From positions 1-35,858 of the forward strand of contig JADLBK010000093.1 in NCBI GenBank assembly GCA_020847755.1: a stretch of 35,858 bases of DNA, read 5' to 3'. Source of the DNA: Flavobacteriales bacterium. Lineage in GTDB: Bacteria > Bacteroidota > Bacteroidia > Flavobacteriales_F > PHOS-HE28. The notes below the pieces were generated by a model. That model had not been told where the DNA came from and did not search any database. It worked only from the letters and a program-made list of their open reading frames with translations. Of this stretch, positions 14,685 to 21,492 are shown piece after piece. Every line of letters starts with the position of its first letter. The stretch's first letter is position 1. A program made the translations under genes and the position numbers.

Positions 14685-15179
14685 ATGGAAGCGCTGAACC
14701 TGCTGCCGGCCGTGGTGTGGACGATGGTGCTGTCGATGAGCATTCTGTCCGGGCTGAGCCAGCAGGACCCCGCCTATGTGACCTGGTTGCGTGAACTGAT
14801 CGCAGCCGACCCGCACGGGGCCATGGGGCCCAAGGCCCTGCTACGCCACGTGACCCGAGAGCCCTATATGCGGTGCCCCTGGAAGATGAACGATGACCTG
14901 CCGGGGATCCGAAGCATGGAAGTGCGACCGGAAGAAGAGGATGGAACCCGATGCAGGTTATATCCGAATCCTACGAACGGCACATTCCAGGTGCTGGTTC
15001 CTGATGGAGCGTTGATACAGGCCATCCGCATGTACAGCGTAGAGGGGTGTGAACAGCACTTGACCAGCACTGGTAGGGTTTATCAACCTGGCACAGCAAC
15101 CCCTGGGGTATATCTGGTGGTGATCGAGCACAGCGATGGACATGTCGAACAATTGCGTCTGATCCTTTCAAGCCCATGA
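14685..15179 (+). CDS. Short secreted protein, mostly a T9SS type A sorting domain
   Basis: A 164-residue exported protein of unknown role. A hydrophobic N-terminal signal (MEALNLLPAVVWTMVLSMSI, cleavage likely near GLSQQ) is followed by only about 60 residues (DPAYVTWLRELIAADPHG to MEVRPEEEDGTRC) with no recognisable domain. A type A sorting domain then follows: RLYPNPTNGTFQVLVPDG, IRMYSVEGCEQ, PGVYLVVIEHSDGHVEQLRL. The cargo is thus unusually small for a T9SS substrate. It may be a peptide-like secreted factor or the remnant of a larger gene. The sequence just before the sorting domain is acidic and linker-like. The stop overlaps the next start by 4 bp (ATGA), so the two T9SS cargos are made together. 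Confidence 0.75.
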   Translation: MEALNLLPAVVWTMVLSMSILSGLSQQDPAYVTWLRELIAADPHGAMGPKALLRHVTREPYMRCPWKMNDDLPGIRSMEVRPEEEDGTRCRLYPNPTNGTFQVLVPDGALIQAIRMYSVEGCEQHLTSTGRVYQPGTATPGVYLVVIEHSDGHVEQLRLILSSP

Positions 15180-16666
15180 TCCATAGGGAGCTTTTCGCCG
15201 CACTTGTGCTGTGCGCGGCCCCCGTGTTGGGCCAGGACGACCGGTGGATGAAGCTGCTGCATGGTGCAGGTGGCCCCGACCTGATCGGTGGCGTGGACCA
15301 AGCCCCGGACAGCACCTACCGGACGATCGTGCGGTATAGCACCGGTGCGACAGGTGTAGCGGTGGCCTGCGGGTTGGACACGAACGGCGATCTGTTGTGG
15401 TGGAAACCGACGAGCTACAGCGCTGGAACACTCCAATGTGGACTCTCACGATGCGTAGGCGTCCGAGCGGATGGAACGTGGCTATGGGTGGGTGCACTGT
15501 ACCCTACAGGAACAACCGATCTGGACGTTGTGGTGACCTGCTTCAGCGCCGAAGGCGATAGCCTTTGGACCAAACAGATCGCGACGCCTATCTACGATGG
15601 ACCCAACGGTACCGTGCTGTTGCCGGACGGCGGATTCGCTGTCGCCGGTTTTTCCGATCCGGGTTTGAACCAGTTCTATTTGATGCGCTTCGCGGACAAC
15701 GGTGATACGCTCTGGACCAGAACCTTGGGGAACCCGCAACTATCAGAAATGGCCTACAGCATAGACACTACAGCGGATGGCGGCTTCATATTGGCCGGCT
15801 ACAAGGTGCAGACCGGGGGCCAGTACGACATGCACGTGATGAAGACGGACGCCAACGGGCAGTTGCAGTGGCAGCGGAGCTATGGCAGTCCGTGGAGCGA
15901 CAACGTGGGGTTCATCACCCGACACAGCGCAGGCGGCTACTTGTTGGCCGGGGCCCGCAGGCTCAGGGCACAGGACCTGCCCAAGCCGGCGCTCTATCGG
16001 CTGGCGGAGGATGGGATCGCCCAGTGGAGCCAAGTGTATCCCGAGCATGGCAACCGGGTCTTCTTCACCCGCCCCATCGAGATGGGCGATGGAGGCTGTG
16101 TGGTGGGCGGCACAGCGAGCGACACCCTGACGGGCACTGTGCTGGGCATGGCCATGCGACTGGCGGTGGACGGGGACCCGATCTGGCACCGCACCTACAG
16201 CACGAACAATGTGCTGGACCAATACGTGTACGACATCCGTCGCACCCTGGACGGGGGCTTCATTCTGGCGGGCACGGCCTTTGACAGCGCGCTGGTGAGC
16301 CAGGACGCGTGGCTGGTGAAGGTGGACAGCTTCGGGTGCCTGGTGCCGGGCTGCCAGGTGTTCGACGCGGTGGTGGAGCAGGTGACGGACCTGCGGGATG
16401 CGCTACGGGTGTGGCCGAACCCGGTGCAGGTGCAGGGACAGGTGCAGGTGGCGATCGAGCTGCCGGCGGGCTTTTCAGCGCGGGGGGCTTTGCGCCTGGC
16501 GTTGACGGATGCGCAGGGGCGCTTGGTGCAGGAGGAAACCCTGCCGCAGGCTGTTTCAGGTTTCAGCTTTCCCCTTTCAGCTTTTCCCCCAGGCCTGTAC
16601 CATGTGCATCTGCTGGACGGGTCGCGATGGTTGAGCGGGGCGAAGGTGGTGGTATCTCCGCCATAG
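15176..16666 (+). CDS. Secreted beta-propeller-like protein with T9SS type A sorting domain
   Basis: Exported protein of 496 residues. A signal peptide (MIHRELFAALVLCAAPVLGQ) precedes repeated blades of about 50 residues with the core DGGFxxAGx: LPDGGFAVAGF, TADGGFILAGY, SAGGYLLAGA, GDGGCVVGGT and TLDGGFILAGT, alternating with GDTLWTRTLG/GQLQWQRSYG-type strands. This is a propeller-type repeat common in Bacteroidota secreted proteins; the ligand or activity is unknown. The C-terminal type A tag starts RVWPNPVQVQGQVQV and includes LALTDAQGRLV and FPPGLYHVHLLDGSRWL. The final codons and the stop (VSPP then TAG) lie inside the first copy of a 31-bp tandem repeat. It is coupled to the upstream 164-residue cargo by an ATGA overlap. 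Confidence 0.85.
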   Translation: MIHRELFAALVLCAAPVLGQDDRWMKLLHGAGGPDLIGGVDQAPDSTYRTIVRYSTGATGVAVACGLDTNGDLLWWKPTSYSAGTLQCGLSRCVGVRADGTWLWVGALYPTGTTDLDVVVTCFSAEGDSLWTKQIATPIYDGPNGTVLLPDGGFAVAGFSDPGLNQFYLMRFADNGDTLWTRTLGNPQLSEMAYSIDTTADGGFILAGYKVQTGGQYDMHVMKTDANGQLQWQRSYGSPWSDNVGFITRHSAGGYLLAGARRLRAQDLPKPALYRLAEDGIAQWSQVYPEHGNRVFFTRPIEMGDGGCVVGGTASDTLTGTVLGMAMRLAVDGDPIWHRTYSTNNVLDQYVYDIRRTLDGGFILAGTAFDSALVSQDAWLVKVDSFGCLVPGCQVFDAVVEQVTDLRDALRVWPNPVQVQGQVQVAIELPAGFSARGALRLALTDAQGRLVQEETLPQAVSGFSFPLSAFPPGLYHVHLLDGSRWLSGAKVVVSPP

Positions 16667-16776
16667 CCTTGGCGAAGGTGGGGTATCTCCGCCATAGCCT
16701 TGGCGAAGGCGGGGTATCTCCGCCATAGCCTTGGCGAAGGCGGGGTATCTCCGCCATAGCCTTGGCGAAGGCGGGG
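16653..16776 (+). repeat. Four tandem copies of a 31-bp repeat with internal hairpin
   Basis: Units begin TATCTCCGCCATAGCC at 16653, 16684, 16715 and 16746 and end GGCGGGG. Units 2-4 are identical and unit 1 differs by one base (GGTGGGG). Each contains GCCTT-GGCG-AAGGC, a perfect small hairpin, and an overlapping alternative CCGCC/GGCGG pairing. The first copy supplies the stop codon of the preceding gene. The coding sequence just before it (GGGGCGAAGGTGGTGG) resembles the end of a unit, hinting at slippage growth from the gene end. There are no spacers, so it is not a CRISPR array. Confidence 0.95.
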
Positions 16777-17019
16777 TGGCTTCACCGTAGCGGACGCCTT
16801 TCCGCCTGCCCGGTCGCTCCTTGTCCGCGGTCCAATGGGGATGCTGAACAACTGTGGGTCAGCGCCTCCCCCCGAACCGCACCACCCGGCCAACCGTTCC
16901 GGGTAGGATCCCATGCACGTGACCAAGCTCACCCCTACGCAGTCCGGTACCGCCATACCTTTGAGCGTCAGGCATCGGACCGCTGCCGTGACGCATCCAT
17001 TCACCACACCCGAACGCGC
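16777..17019. other. Intergenic region upstream of the mbnP-like operon
   Basis: No credible gene is seen. It follows the 31-bp repeat array, whose degenerate continuation may extend a further 20-30 bp, and contains a perfect -7 box at 16956-16963. An in-frame upward extension of the lipoprotein gene exists but lacks a signal peptide at its start and crosses the promoter, so it is not used. Confidence 0.6.
16956..16963 (+). promoter_or_regulatory. -7 promoter box TACCTTTG of the mbnP/di-heme operon
   Basis: A perfect TAnnTTTG box (TACCTTTG) lies 56 nt before the ATG at 17020, leaving a leader of roughly 50 nt, longer than for most genes here. No metal-regulator operator was recognised in that leader. 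Confidence 0.6.
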
Positions 17020-17772
17020 ATGCTCCCCAGCTTCCGCACCACCGCGCTGATGACCGTCTCGGCCGCCCTGCTGGCCGGCTGCCACAAGCCTTACACCGTG
17101 GATGGTCCTGAAGGCTACGTCCGCCTGAAGGTGGAGGCCACCTGGCAGGGGCAGCCGCTCCAGGCCGGCGAGGTTCATCTGAACGTGAGCAACTACCGCA
17201 CCCAGGTGGAGGTGCTGAAGATGTACCTCGCCGAACTGCGTTTGACCGGACCGGGTGGCGCATCCGCCCTGACGGACATCGCGCTCTTCGACGCCCTGAA
17301 CGGGGGGGACAGCGAGGTGTACACCGCCGAGGCCGGCAGCTACAGCGGGCTGCACCTGGGCCTGGGCGTGCCGCAGGACCTGAACAGCTCCGACCCCGTG
17401 CTCTATCCGGTGGGGCACCCGCTGAGCGTGAGCAACGGCACCTATTGGACCTGGGCCACCGGCTATCGCTTCGTGATGTTCGATGGCCGGTACGACACCG
17501 ATCCGAACGGCACCGGCACACCGATGAGCCTGTTCTCCATCCATACCGGCATGGAGCCCTGCTACCGGGTGCGCGACCTGGACTTCGCCGCGCCGTTCAC
17601 CGTGGTGGGGGGCGACACCACCGAGCTCGTCCTTCGCTTCGAGGTGGACCGGTTCTTCCATGACAACGGGGTCGTGATCGACCTGGCCGTGGACCACCAG
17701 GCCCATGGGGACAACCTGACGCTGGCCATGCGCTTTACGGACAACGTGCTCAACAGCATCGTCGTGGAGTGA
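17020..17772 (+). CDS. MbnP-family lipoprotein (putative copper-binding partner of di-heme enzyme)
   Basis: Predicted periplasm-facing lipoprotein of 250 residues. The N-terminus MLPSFRTTALMTVSAALLAGC has a lipobox with Cys21. The body has the MbnP-like pattern: an opening beta strand VRLKVEATWQGQPL, VSNYRTQVEVLKMYLAELRL, LTDIALFDA, the aromatic motif GTYWTWATGYRFVMFDG (Trp143, Trp145), SIHTG (His175) and LRFEVDRFF. In methanotrophs, MbnP binds copper after a partner di-heme enzyme, MbnH, oxidises a tryptophan to kynurenine. Here two di-heme peroxidase-like genes follow directly with 4-bp overlaps, which strongly supports the family call. Which tryptophan would be modified, and whether copper is the ligand, is inferred. 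The start is set by the signal peptide. Confidence 0.78.
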   Translation: MLPSFRTTALMTVSAALLAGCHKPYTVDGPEGYVRLKVEATWQGQPLQAGEVHLNVSNYRTQVEVLKMYLAELRLTGPGGASALTDIALFDALNGGDSEVYTAEAGSYSGLHLGLGVPQDLNSSDPVLYPVGHPLSVSNGTYWTWATGYRFVMFDGRYDTDPNGTGTPMSLFSIHTGMEPCYRVRDLDFAAPFTVVGGDTTELVLRFEVDRFFHDNGVVIDLAVDHQAHGDNLTLAMRFTDNVLNSIVVE

Positions 17773-18782
17773 ACGGACGGGTGGGGATAGCGGTGATGGT
17801 GATCGCGCTGACGGGCTGTCGGAAGGATGAACTGATGCAGCAGGGCGGCGGGGCAGGATCCTTCGTGCTGGACCTGCCGGCCTGGATGCCCGCACCCCCG
17901 GTGCCGGCCGATAATCCGCTGACCAAGGCCAGCGTGGCACTGGGCAAGCAGCTCTTCTTCGAGCCCCGCCTCTCCCGCACGGGCACCTTGAGCTGCGCCG
18001 GCTGTCATTTCACGGACCGGGCCTTCAGCGATACGGTGGCGCTCAGCATCGGGGTGGCCGGCCAGCCCGGGCTTCGCAATTCACCCACCCTGGCCAATGT
18101 GGCCTACCACCCGGCGCTCTTCCGCGATGGCGGCGTACCCACCCTGGAACTGCAGGTGCTGGCGCCCATCCACGACGACCTGGAGATGGACCACAGCATC
18201 ATCACCGCGGCCGATGACCTGCGTGAGGTGGAACCCTACCGCAGCCTGAGCCAGCAGGCCTATGGTCGCCCACTGGACCCGTACGTGATCACCCGGGCCA
18301 TCGCCAACTACGAACGCACGCTCATCAGCGGCTGGTCGCGCTTCGACCGCTATCTGTACCAGGGCGAGACCACGGCGCTCACCGAAAGTGAGGTGCGTGG
18401 CTGGGAGCTGTTCTCCGGACCGGTGGCGGGCTGCACGGGTTGCCACGGGGGCTTCGACCTCAGCGACCATAGTTACCGCAACGTGGGCCAGTACAGCACC
18501 TACACGGACCCGGGACGGGCGCGGATCTCCCTCGATCCCGCGGACGAAGGCAAGTTCAAGGTGCCCACCCTGCGCAACATCGCTCTCACGGCGCCGTACA
18601 TGCACGACGGAGCCATGGCGACGCTGGAGGACGTGGTGGACCACTTCGCGAGCGGTGGCCTGTCGCACCCCAACAAGGACCCGCAGATGACCCCGTTCAC
18701 ACTCTCCGCGCAGGAGCGAGGCGACCTGCTGGCCTTCCTGAACGCCCTGACGGACGAACGCAGCCTGGACCAAGTGCCATGA
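17769..18782 (+). CDS. Di-heme cytochrome c peroxidase/MbnH-like lipoprotein 1
   Basis: Exported redox enzyme of the CcpA/MauG/MbnH superfamily, 337 residues. It begins with GTG, whose GTGA overlaps the upstream stop; the short signal MNGRVGIAVMVIALTGC ends in a lipobox (Cys17). Two heme c sites are seen: CAGCH (76-80) in LSCAGCHFTDRAFSD and CTGCH (222-226). The family motif GKFKVPTLRNIALTAPYMHDG is near 261-281. The distal heme ligands cannot be assigned by eye, so peroxidase (H2O2 reduction) and protein-oxidising (MauG/MbnH-type) activities cannot be separated by motif. The neighbouring MbnP-like gene favours the latter. It overlaps the second di-heme gene by ATGA. The two enzymes appear to be diverged paralogues. 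Confidence 0.87.
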   Translation: MNGRVGIAVMVIALTGCRKDELMQQGGGAGSFVLDLPAWMPAPPVPADNPLTKASVALGKQLFFEPRLSRTGTLSCAGCHFTDRAFSDTVALSIGVAGQPGLRNSPTLANVAYHPALFRDGGVPTLELQVLAPIHDDLEMDHSIITAADDLREVEPYRSLSQQAYGRPLDPYVITRAIANYERTLISGWSRFDRYLYQGETTALTESEVRGWELFSGPVAGCTGCHGGFDLSDHSYRNVGQYSTYTDPGRARISLDPADEGKFKVPTLRNIALTAPYMHDGAMATLEDVVDHFASGGLSHPNKDPQMTPFTLSAQERGDLLAFLNALTDERSLDQVP

Positions 18783-19915
18783 TCGGAACACGCACCCGCA
18801 TCCTAGCGGCCATCGCCTTCGGCGTGATGGCCATCGCCAGTTGCCGCAAGCCCGACCCGGACCCGCCCTCGGGAGGTGGGGGCGGCGGCGCTGGCGGTCC
18901 GGTCTATGACCCTACGCCCTATCCGCTGGTGACGCCGGCGAACTTCCCGCCGATGGTGATCCCGGCGGACAACCCGATCACGGTGAAAGGGGTGGAACTG
19001 GGACGCTATCTGTTCTATGAGGAACGCCTCAGCGGGGACAACACGCAGAGCTGTTCGAGCTGCCATGCGCCCGCCACGGCCTTCAGCGACGGTCCGAACG
19101 CTTTCAGTACGGGCATCGATGGTATCGAGGGCCGGCGCAACAGCATGGCGCTGATGAACCTCGGTTGGGAGACGAGCTTCTTCTGGGATGGCCGTAAAGC
19201 CACCCTGGAGGAGCAGATCCTGATGCCCGTGATCGACCCGATCGAGATGCACGAGACCTGGCCCAACGCCGTGGGGAAGCTGCAGGCGGACAGCGCGTAC
19301 AGGGCGTTGTTCATCGAGGCGTTCAACACCGAGGTGATCGACAGCACCTTGGTCGCCAAGGCCATGGCCCAGTTCCTCCGCACCATGATCAGCGCCAACT
19401 CCAAGGTGGACAAGGTGGCGCGGGGCGAGGCGGTCTTCACCCAGCAGGAGCAGCGCGGCTTCATCCTCACGCAGCTGGAGGGTGGGGATCCGGCAGAGGG
19501 TCAGGGCGGACAGTGGGGCGCCGACTGTTTCCACTGCCACACGCAGGTGGGCGGGCTGTTCACGAACGGTCAGTTCGAGAACAACGGACTGGATTCCATC
19601 TTCACGGACCTTGGCCGGTACGAGGTGACGGGCGATCCGCTGGACCGGGCCAAGTTCAAGGTGCCCACCCTGCGCAACGTGGCGCTCTCGGGGCCCTACA
19701 TGCACGATGGCCGCTTTCAGACCCTGGAGGAAGTGATCGAACACTACAACTCGGGCGGCATCCCGTCGGAGACGATCAGCCCGTTCATGAAGCACACGCA
19801 GGGCGGGCTGCAACTGCCTGCGGCGGACAAGGCGGCGCTGGTGGCCTTCCTCAACGCGTTGACGGACCACGACTTCGTGAACGACCCGCGCTTCCAGGAC
19901 CCCGGCACGCCCTGA
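18779..19915 (+). CDS. Di-heme cytochrome c peroxidase/MbnH-like lipoprotein 2
   Basis: Second di-heme protein of the operon, 378 residues. The signal MIGTRTRILAAIAFGVMAIASC has lipobox Cys22, then a glycine-rich linker (SGGGGGGAGG) before the folded domain, as expected for a membrane-tethered enzyme. Heme c motifs are CSSCH (92-96) and CFHCH (250-254), followed by AKFKVPTLRNVALSGPYMHDG (291-311). It has an inserted loop (LEGGDPAEGQGGQWG) before the second heme that the first paralogue lacks. One of the two proteins may modify the MbnP-like protein while the other accepts or passes electrons, or both may be peroxidases; sequence alone does not decide. Its stop at 19915 directly abuts the stop of the convergent flavoprotein gene. 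Confidence 0.87.
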   Translation: MIGTRTRILAAIAFGVMAIASCRKPDPDPPSGGGGGGAGGPVYDPTPYPLVTPANFPPMVIPADNPITVKGVELGRYLFYEERLSGDNTQSCSSCHAPATAFSDGPNAFSTGIDGIEGRRNSMALMNLGWETSFFWDGRKATLEEQILMPVIDPIEMHETWPNAVGKLQADSAYRALFIEAFNTEVIDSTLVAKAMAQFLRTMISANSKVDKVARGEAVFTQQEQRGFILTQLEGGDPAEGQGGQWGADCFHCHTQVGGLFTNGQFENNGLDSIFTDLGRYEVTGDPLDRAKFKVPTLRNVALSGPYMHDGRFQTLEEVIEHYNSGGIPSETISPFMKHTQGGLQLPAADKAALVAFLNALTDHDFVNDPRFQDPGTP

Positions 19916-21397
19916 TCAGGCGGCCCGCTCCACTGTGGCGGACGGTCGCCAGGTGCGGCTCTGCATGCGATCGCCGAACACCTCGGGCTTGAAGATGCTG
20001 GTGCCCATCAGGATGCGGGCGCATTCCTGCACCCCTTCGGTGATGCTCGGATGGGGATGCACCAGTTCGGCCAGGTGCTGGATGCCCTGCCCCATGTGCA
20101 TCAGCAGGGCCACCGCCTCGATCGCGCTGGAGGCGTGCTCGCCCACGGCGCGCATGCCCAGGATGTGCATGTGCTCATCGTCGGTGACGATGACCTTGAA
20201 GAAGCCCTGGGTGCGGCGCATGGCGATGGCGCGGGCCAGGCAGCTGTAGTCGATCCGGGCCATACGGTGTGCGATGCCTTGACGGCGGCACTCCTGTTCG
20301 TTGAGCCCCACCCCGGCCACTTCCGGTTCGAGGAACATGATCGAGCTGACCTGCCCGTAGCTGATGGGCTTGGACTGCCGTCCGGCGATGAGCTCGACGG
20401 CATGGCGGCCCTCGAGCTCGCCGAGGTTCACCAGCATGTTGCTCCCCGTCGCGTCGCCCACCACCAGGATGTGGTCCTGTGCGGTGCGGATGCCCTCCAC
20501 GGCGAGGGTCCCGGTGCGCGGGTCCACAGTGAGACCGGCCTGTTCCAGGCCAAGGCCGAGAAGGTTGGGCGTACGTCCCACGGACAACAGGGCCTTCTCG
20601 ACGGTGACCCGTTCGGTGCCACCGTTCGCGTAGCTCAGGTCGTACTCCACGCCGTGGGGCATGGCTTCCAGGCGTTCGAGCTTGGCGGAGCGGTGGATCA
20701 CCACACCGTTGCGCTCCAGGTTGCCGGCCACCAGCTCACTGATGTCGGCGTCCTCGAAGGGCAGGATGCGCTCGGCACGGTCGATGAGGTGCACGCGGGT
20801 GCGGCCCAGGTGGCTGAGGATGGTGGCGAACTCACAACCGATGACGCCGGCGCCGACGATGACGATGCTCTCCGGCAGCTCATCGAGCTGGAAGATGCCA
20901 TCGCTGGTGAGGATGCGCCGCTCATCGGCGGCCAGGCCCGGCAGTGAGCGTGGCTTGGAGCCGGTGGCGATCACCACATGGTCCGCCTCGATCACCCGGC
21001 GCTGGCCGGCCAGCTCGATGGTCACGTGATGCGGTCCGATGAAGGACGCGTTGCCACGGGCGTGCTGGAACAGGCGGCCCTGACTTTCCAGCAGCTGCAT
21101 GTGGCATGCGTAGAGGTATTTGCGCTCGAAGACGGCCTCGTTCACCGAGCGGGTGATGCCCGACCACGATGGCTGAAAGGGCGGGATGCCGCGGGTGCGG
21201 ACCATGGCATTGGTGCTGGCCACACGTTGGGCGATCTCCCACAGCGTTTTGGACATCAGGGCGCCGTTGTAGATGCCGGTGCCACCGATGCGGTCCTTCT
21301 CCACCAGCAGGGTGTGCAGGCCAAGATCGATGGCGCGCATGGCGGCCGCATAGCCGGCGGGCCCACCACCGATGACGCAGAGGTCGAATCGTTCCAT
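19916..21397 (-). CDS. Pyridine nucleotide-disulfide oxidoreductase-fold flavoprotein lacking the redox disulfide
   Basis: FAD/NAD(P)H-dependent oxidoreductase of the dihydrolipoamide dehydrogenase/soluble transhydrogenase fold, 493 residues. FAD-binding FDLCVIGGGPAGYAAAMRA is at the N-terminus, NAD(P)-binding IVIVGAGVIGCEFATIL is mid-protein, HILVVGDATG is the second FAD motif, and the dimerisation domain ends with VHPHPSITEGVQE, which keeps the family His and Glu. The active disulfide motif (normally GGTCxxxGCxPSK) reads IGGTGIYNGALMSKTLWE, so both cysteines are absent. It therefore should not reduce lipoamide or glutathione by the usual route; a transhydrogenase or quinone/metal reductase role is possible but unproven. 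The start MERFDLCVIGGG is fixed by the FAD motif. It is divergent from the giant PKD gene and convergent with the di-heme operon. Confidence 0.85.
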   Translation of the reverse strand: MERFDLCVIGGGPAGYAAAMRAIDLGLHTLLVEKDRIGGTGIYNGALMSKTLWEIAQRVASTNAMVRTRGIPPFQPSWSGITRSVNEAVFERKYLYACHMQLLESQGRLFQHARGNASFIGPHHVTIELAGQRRVIEADHVVIATGSKPRSLPGLAADERRILTSDGIFQLDELPESIVIVGAGVIGCEFATILSHLGRTRVHLIDRAERILPFEDADISELVAGNLERNGVVIHRSAKLERLEAMPHGVEYDLSYANGGTERVTVEKALLSVGRTPNLLGLGLEQAGLTVDPRTGTLAVEGIRTAQDHILVVGDATGSNMLVNLGELEGRHAVELIAGRQSKPISYGQVSSIMFLEPEVAGVGLNEQECRRQGIAHRMARIDYSCLARAIAMRRTQGFFKVIVTDDEHMHILGMRAVGEHASSAIEAVALLMHMGQGIQHLAELVHPHPSITEGVQECARILMGTSIFKPEVFGDRMQSRTWRPSATVERAA

Positions 21398-21455
21398 GGG
21401 GGAAGGGAAGTGGTCGATGGCCGTTGTACGCCGGTCGAAGGCCAGGGTTCGCCGG

Positions 21456-21464
21456 TATCCTTCG
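21456..21464 (+). promoter_or_regulatory. Possible -7 box TATCCTTCG before the PKD adhesin operon
   Basis: TATCCTTCG is one base longer than TAnnTTyG and lies 28 nt before the ATG at 21493. It would drive the adhesin-PorE-like-PorP operon. A tentative match. Confidence 0.35.
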
Positions 21465-21492
21465 CCCTGCGGTCGCCGTAGGAAGGGGCGGA

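Noticed and set aside
16653-16776. CRISPR array
   Set aside because: The 31-bp units abut directly with no spacers, and no cas genes are present.
16762-17019. N-terminal extension of the MbnP-like gene
   Set aside because: The extension crosses a perfect -7 promoter box and would bury the lipoprotein signal peptide in the middle of the protein.
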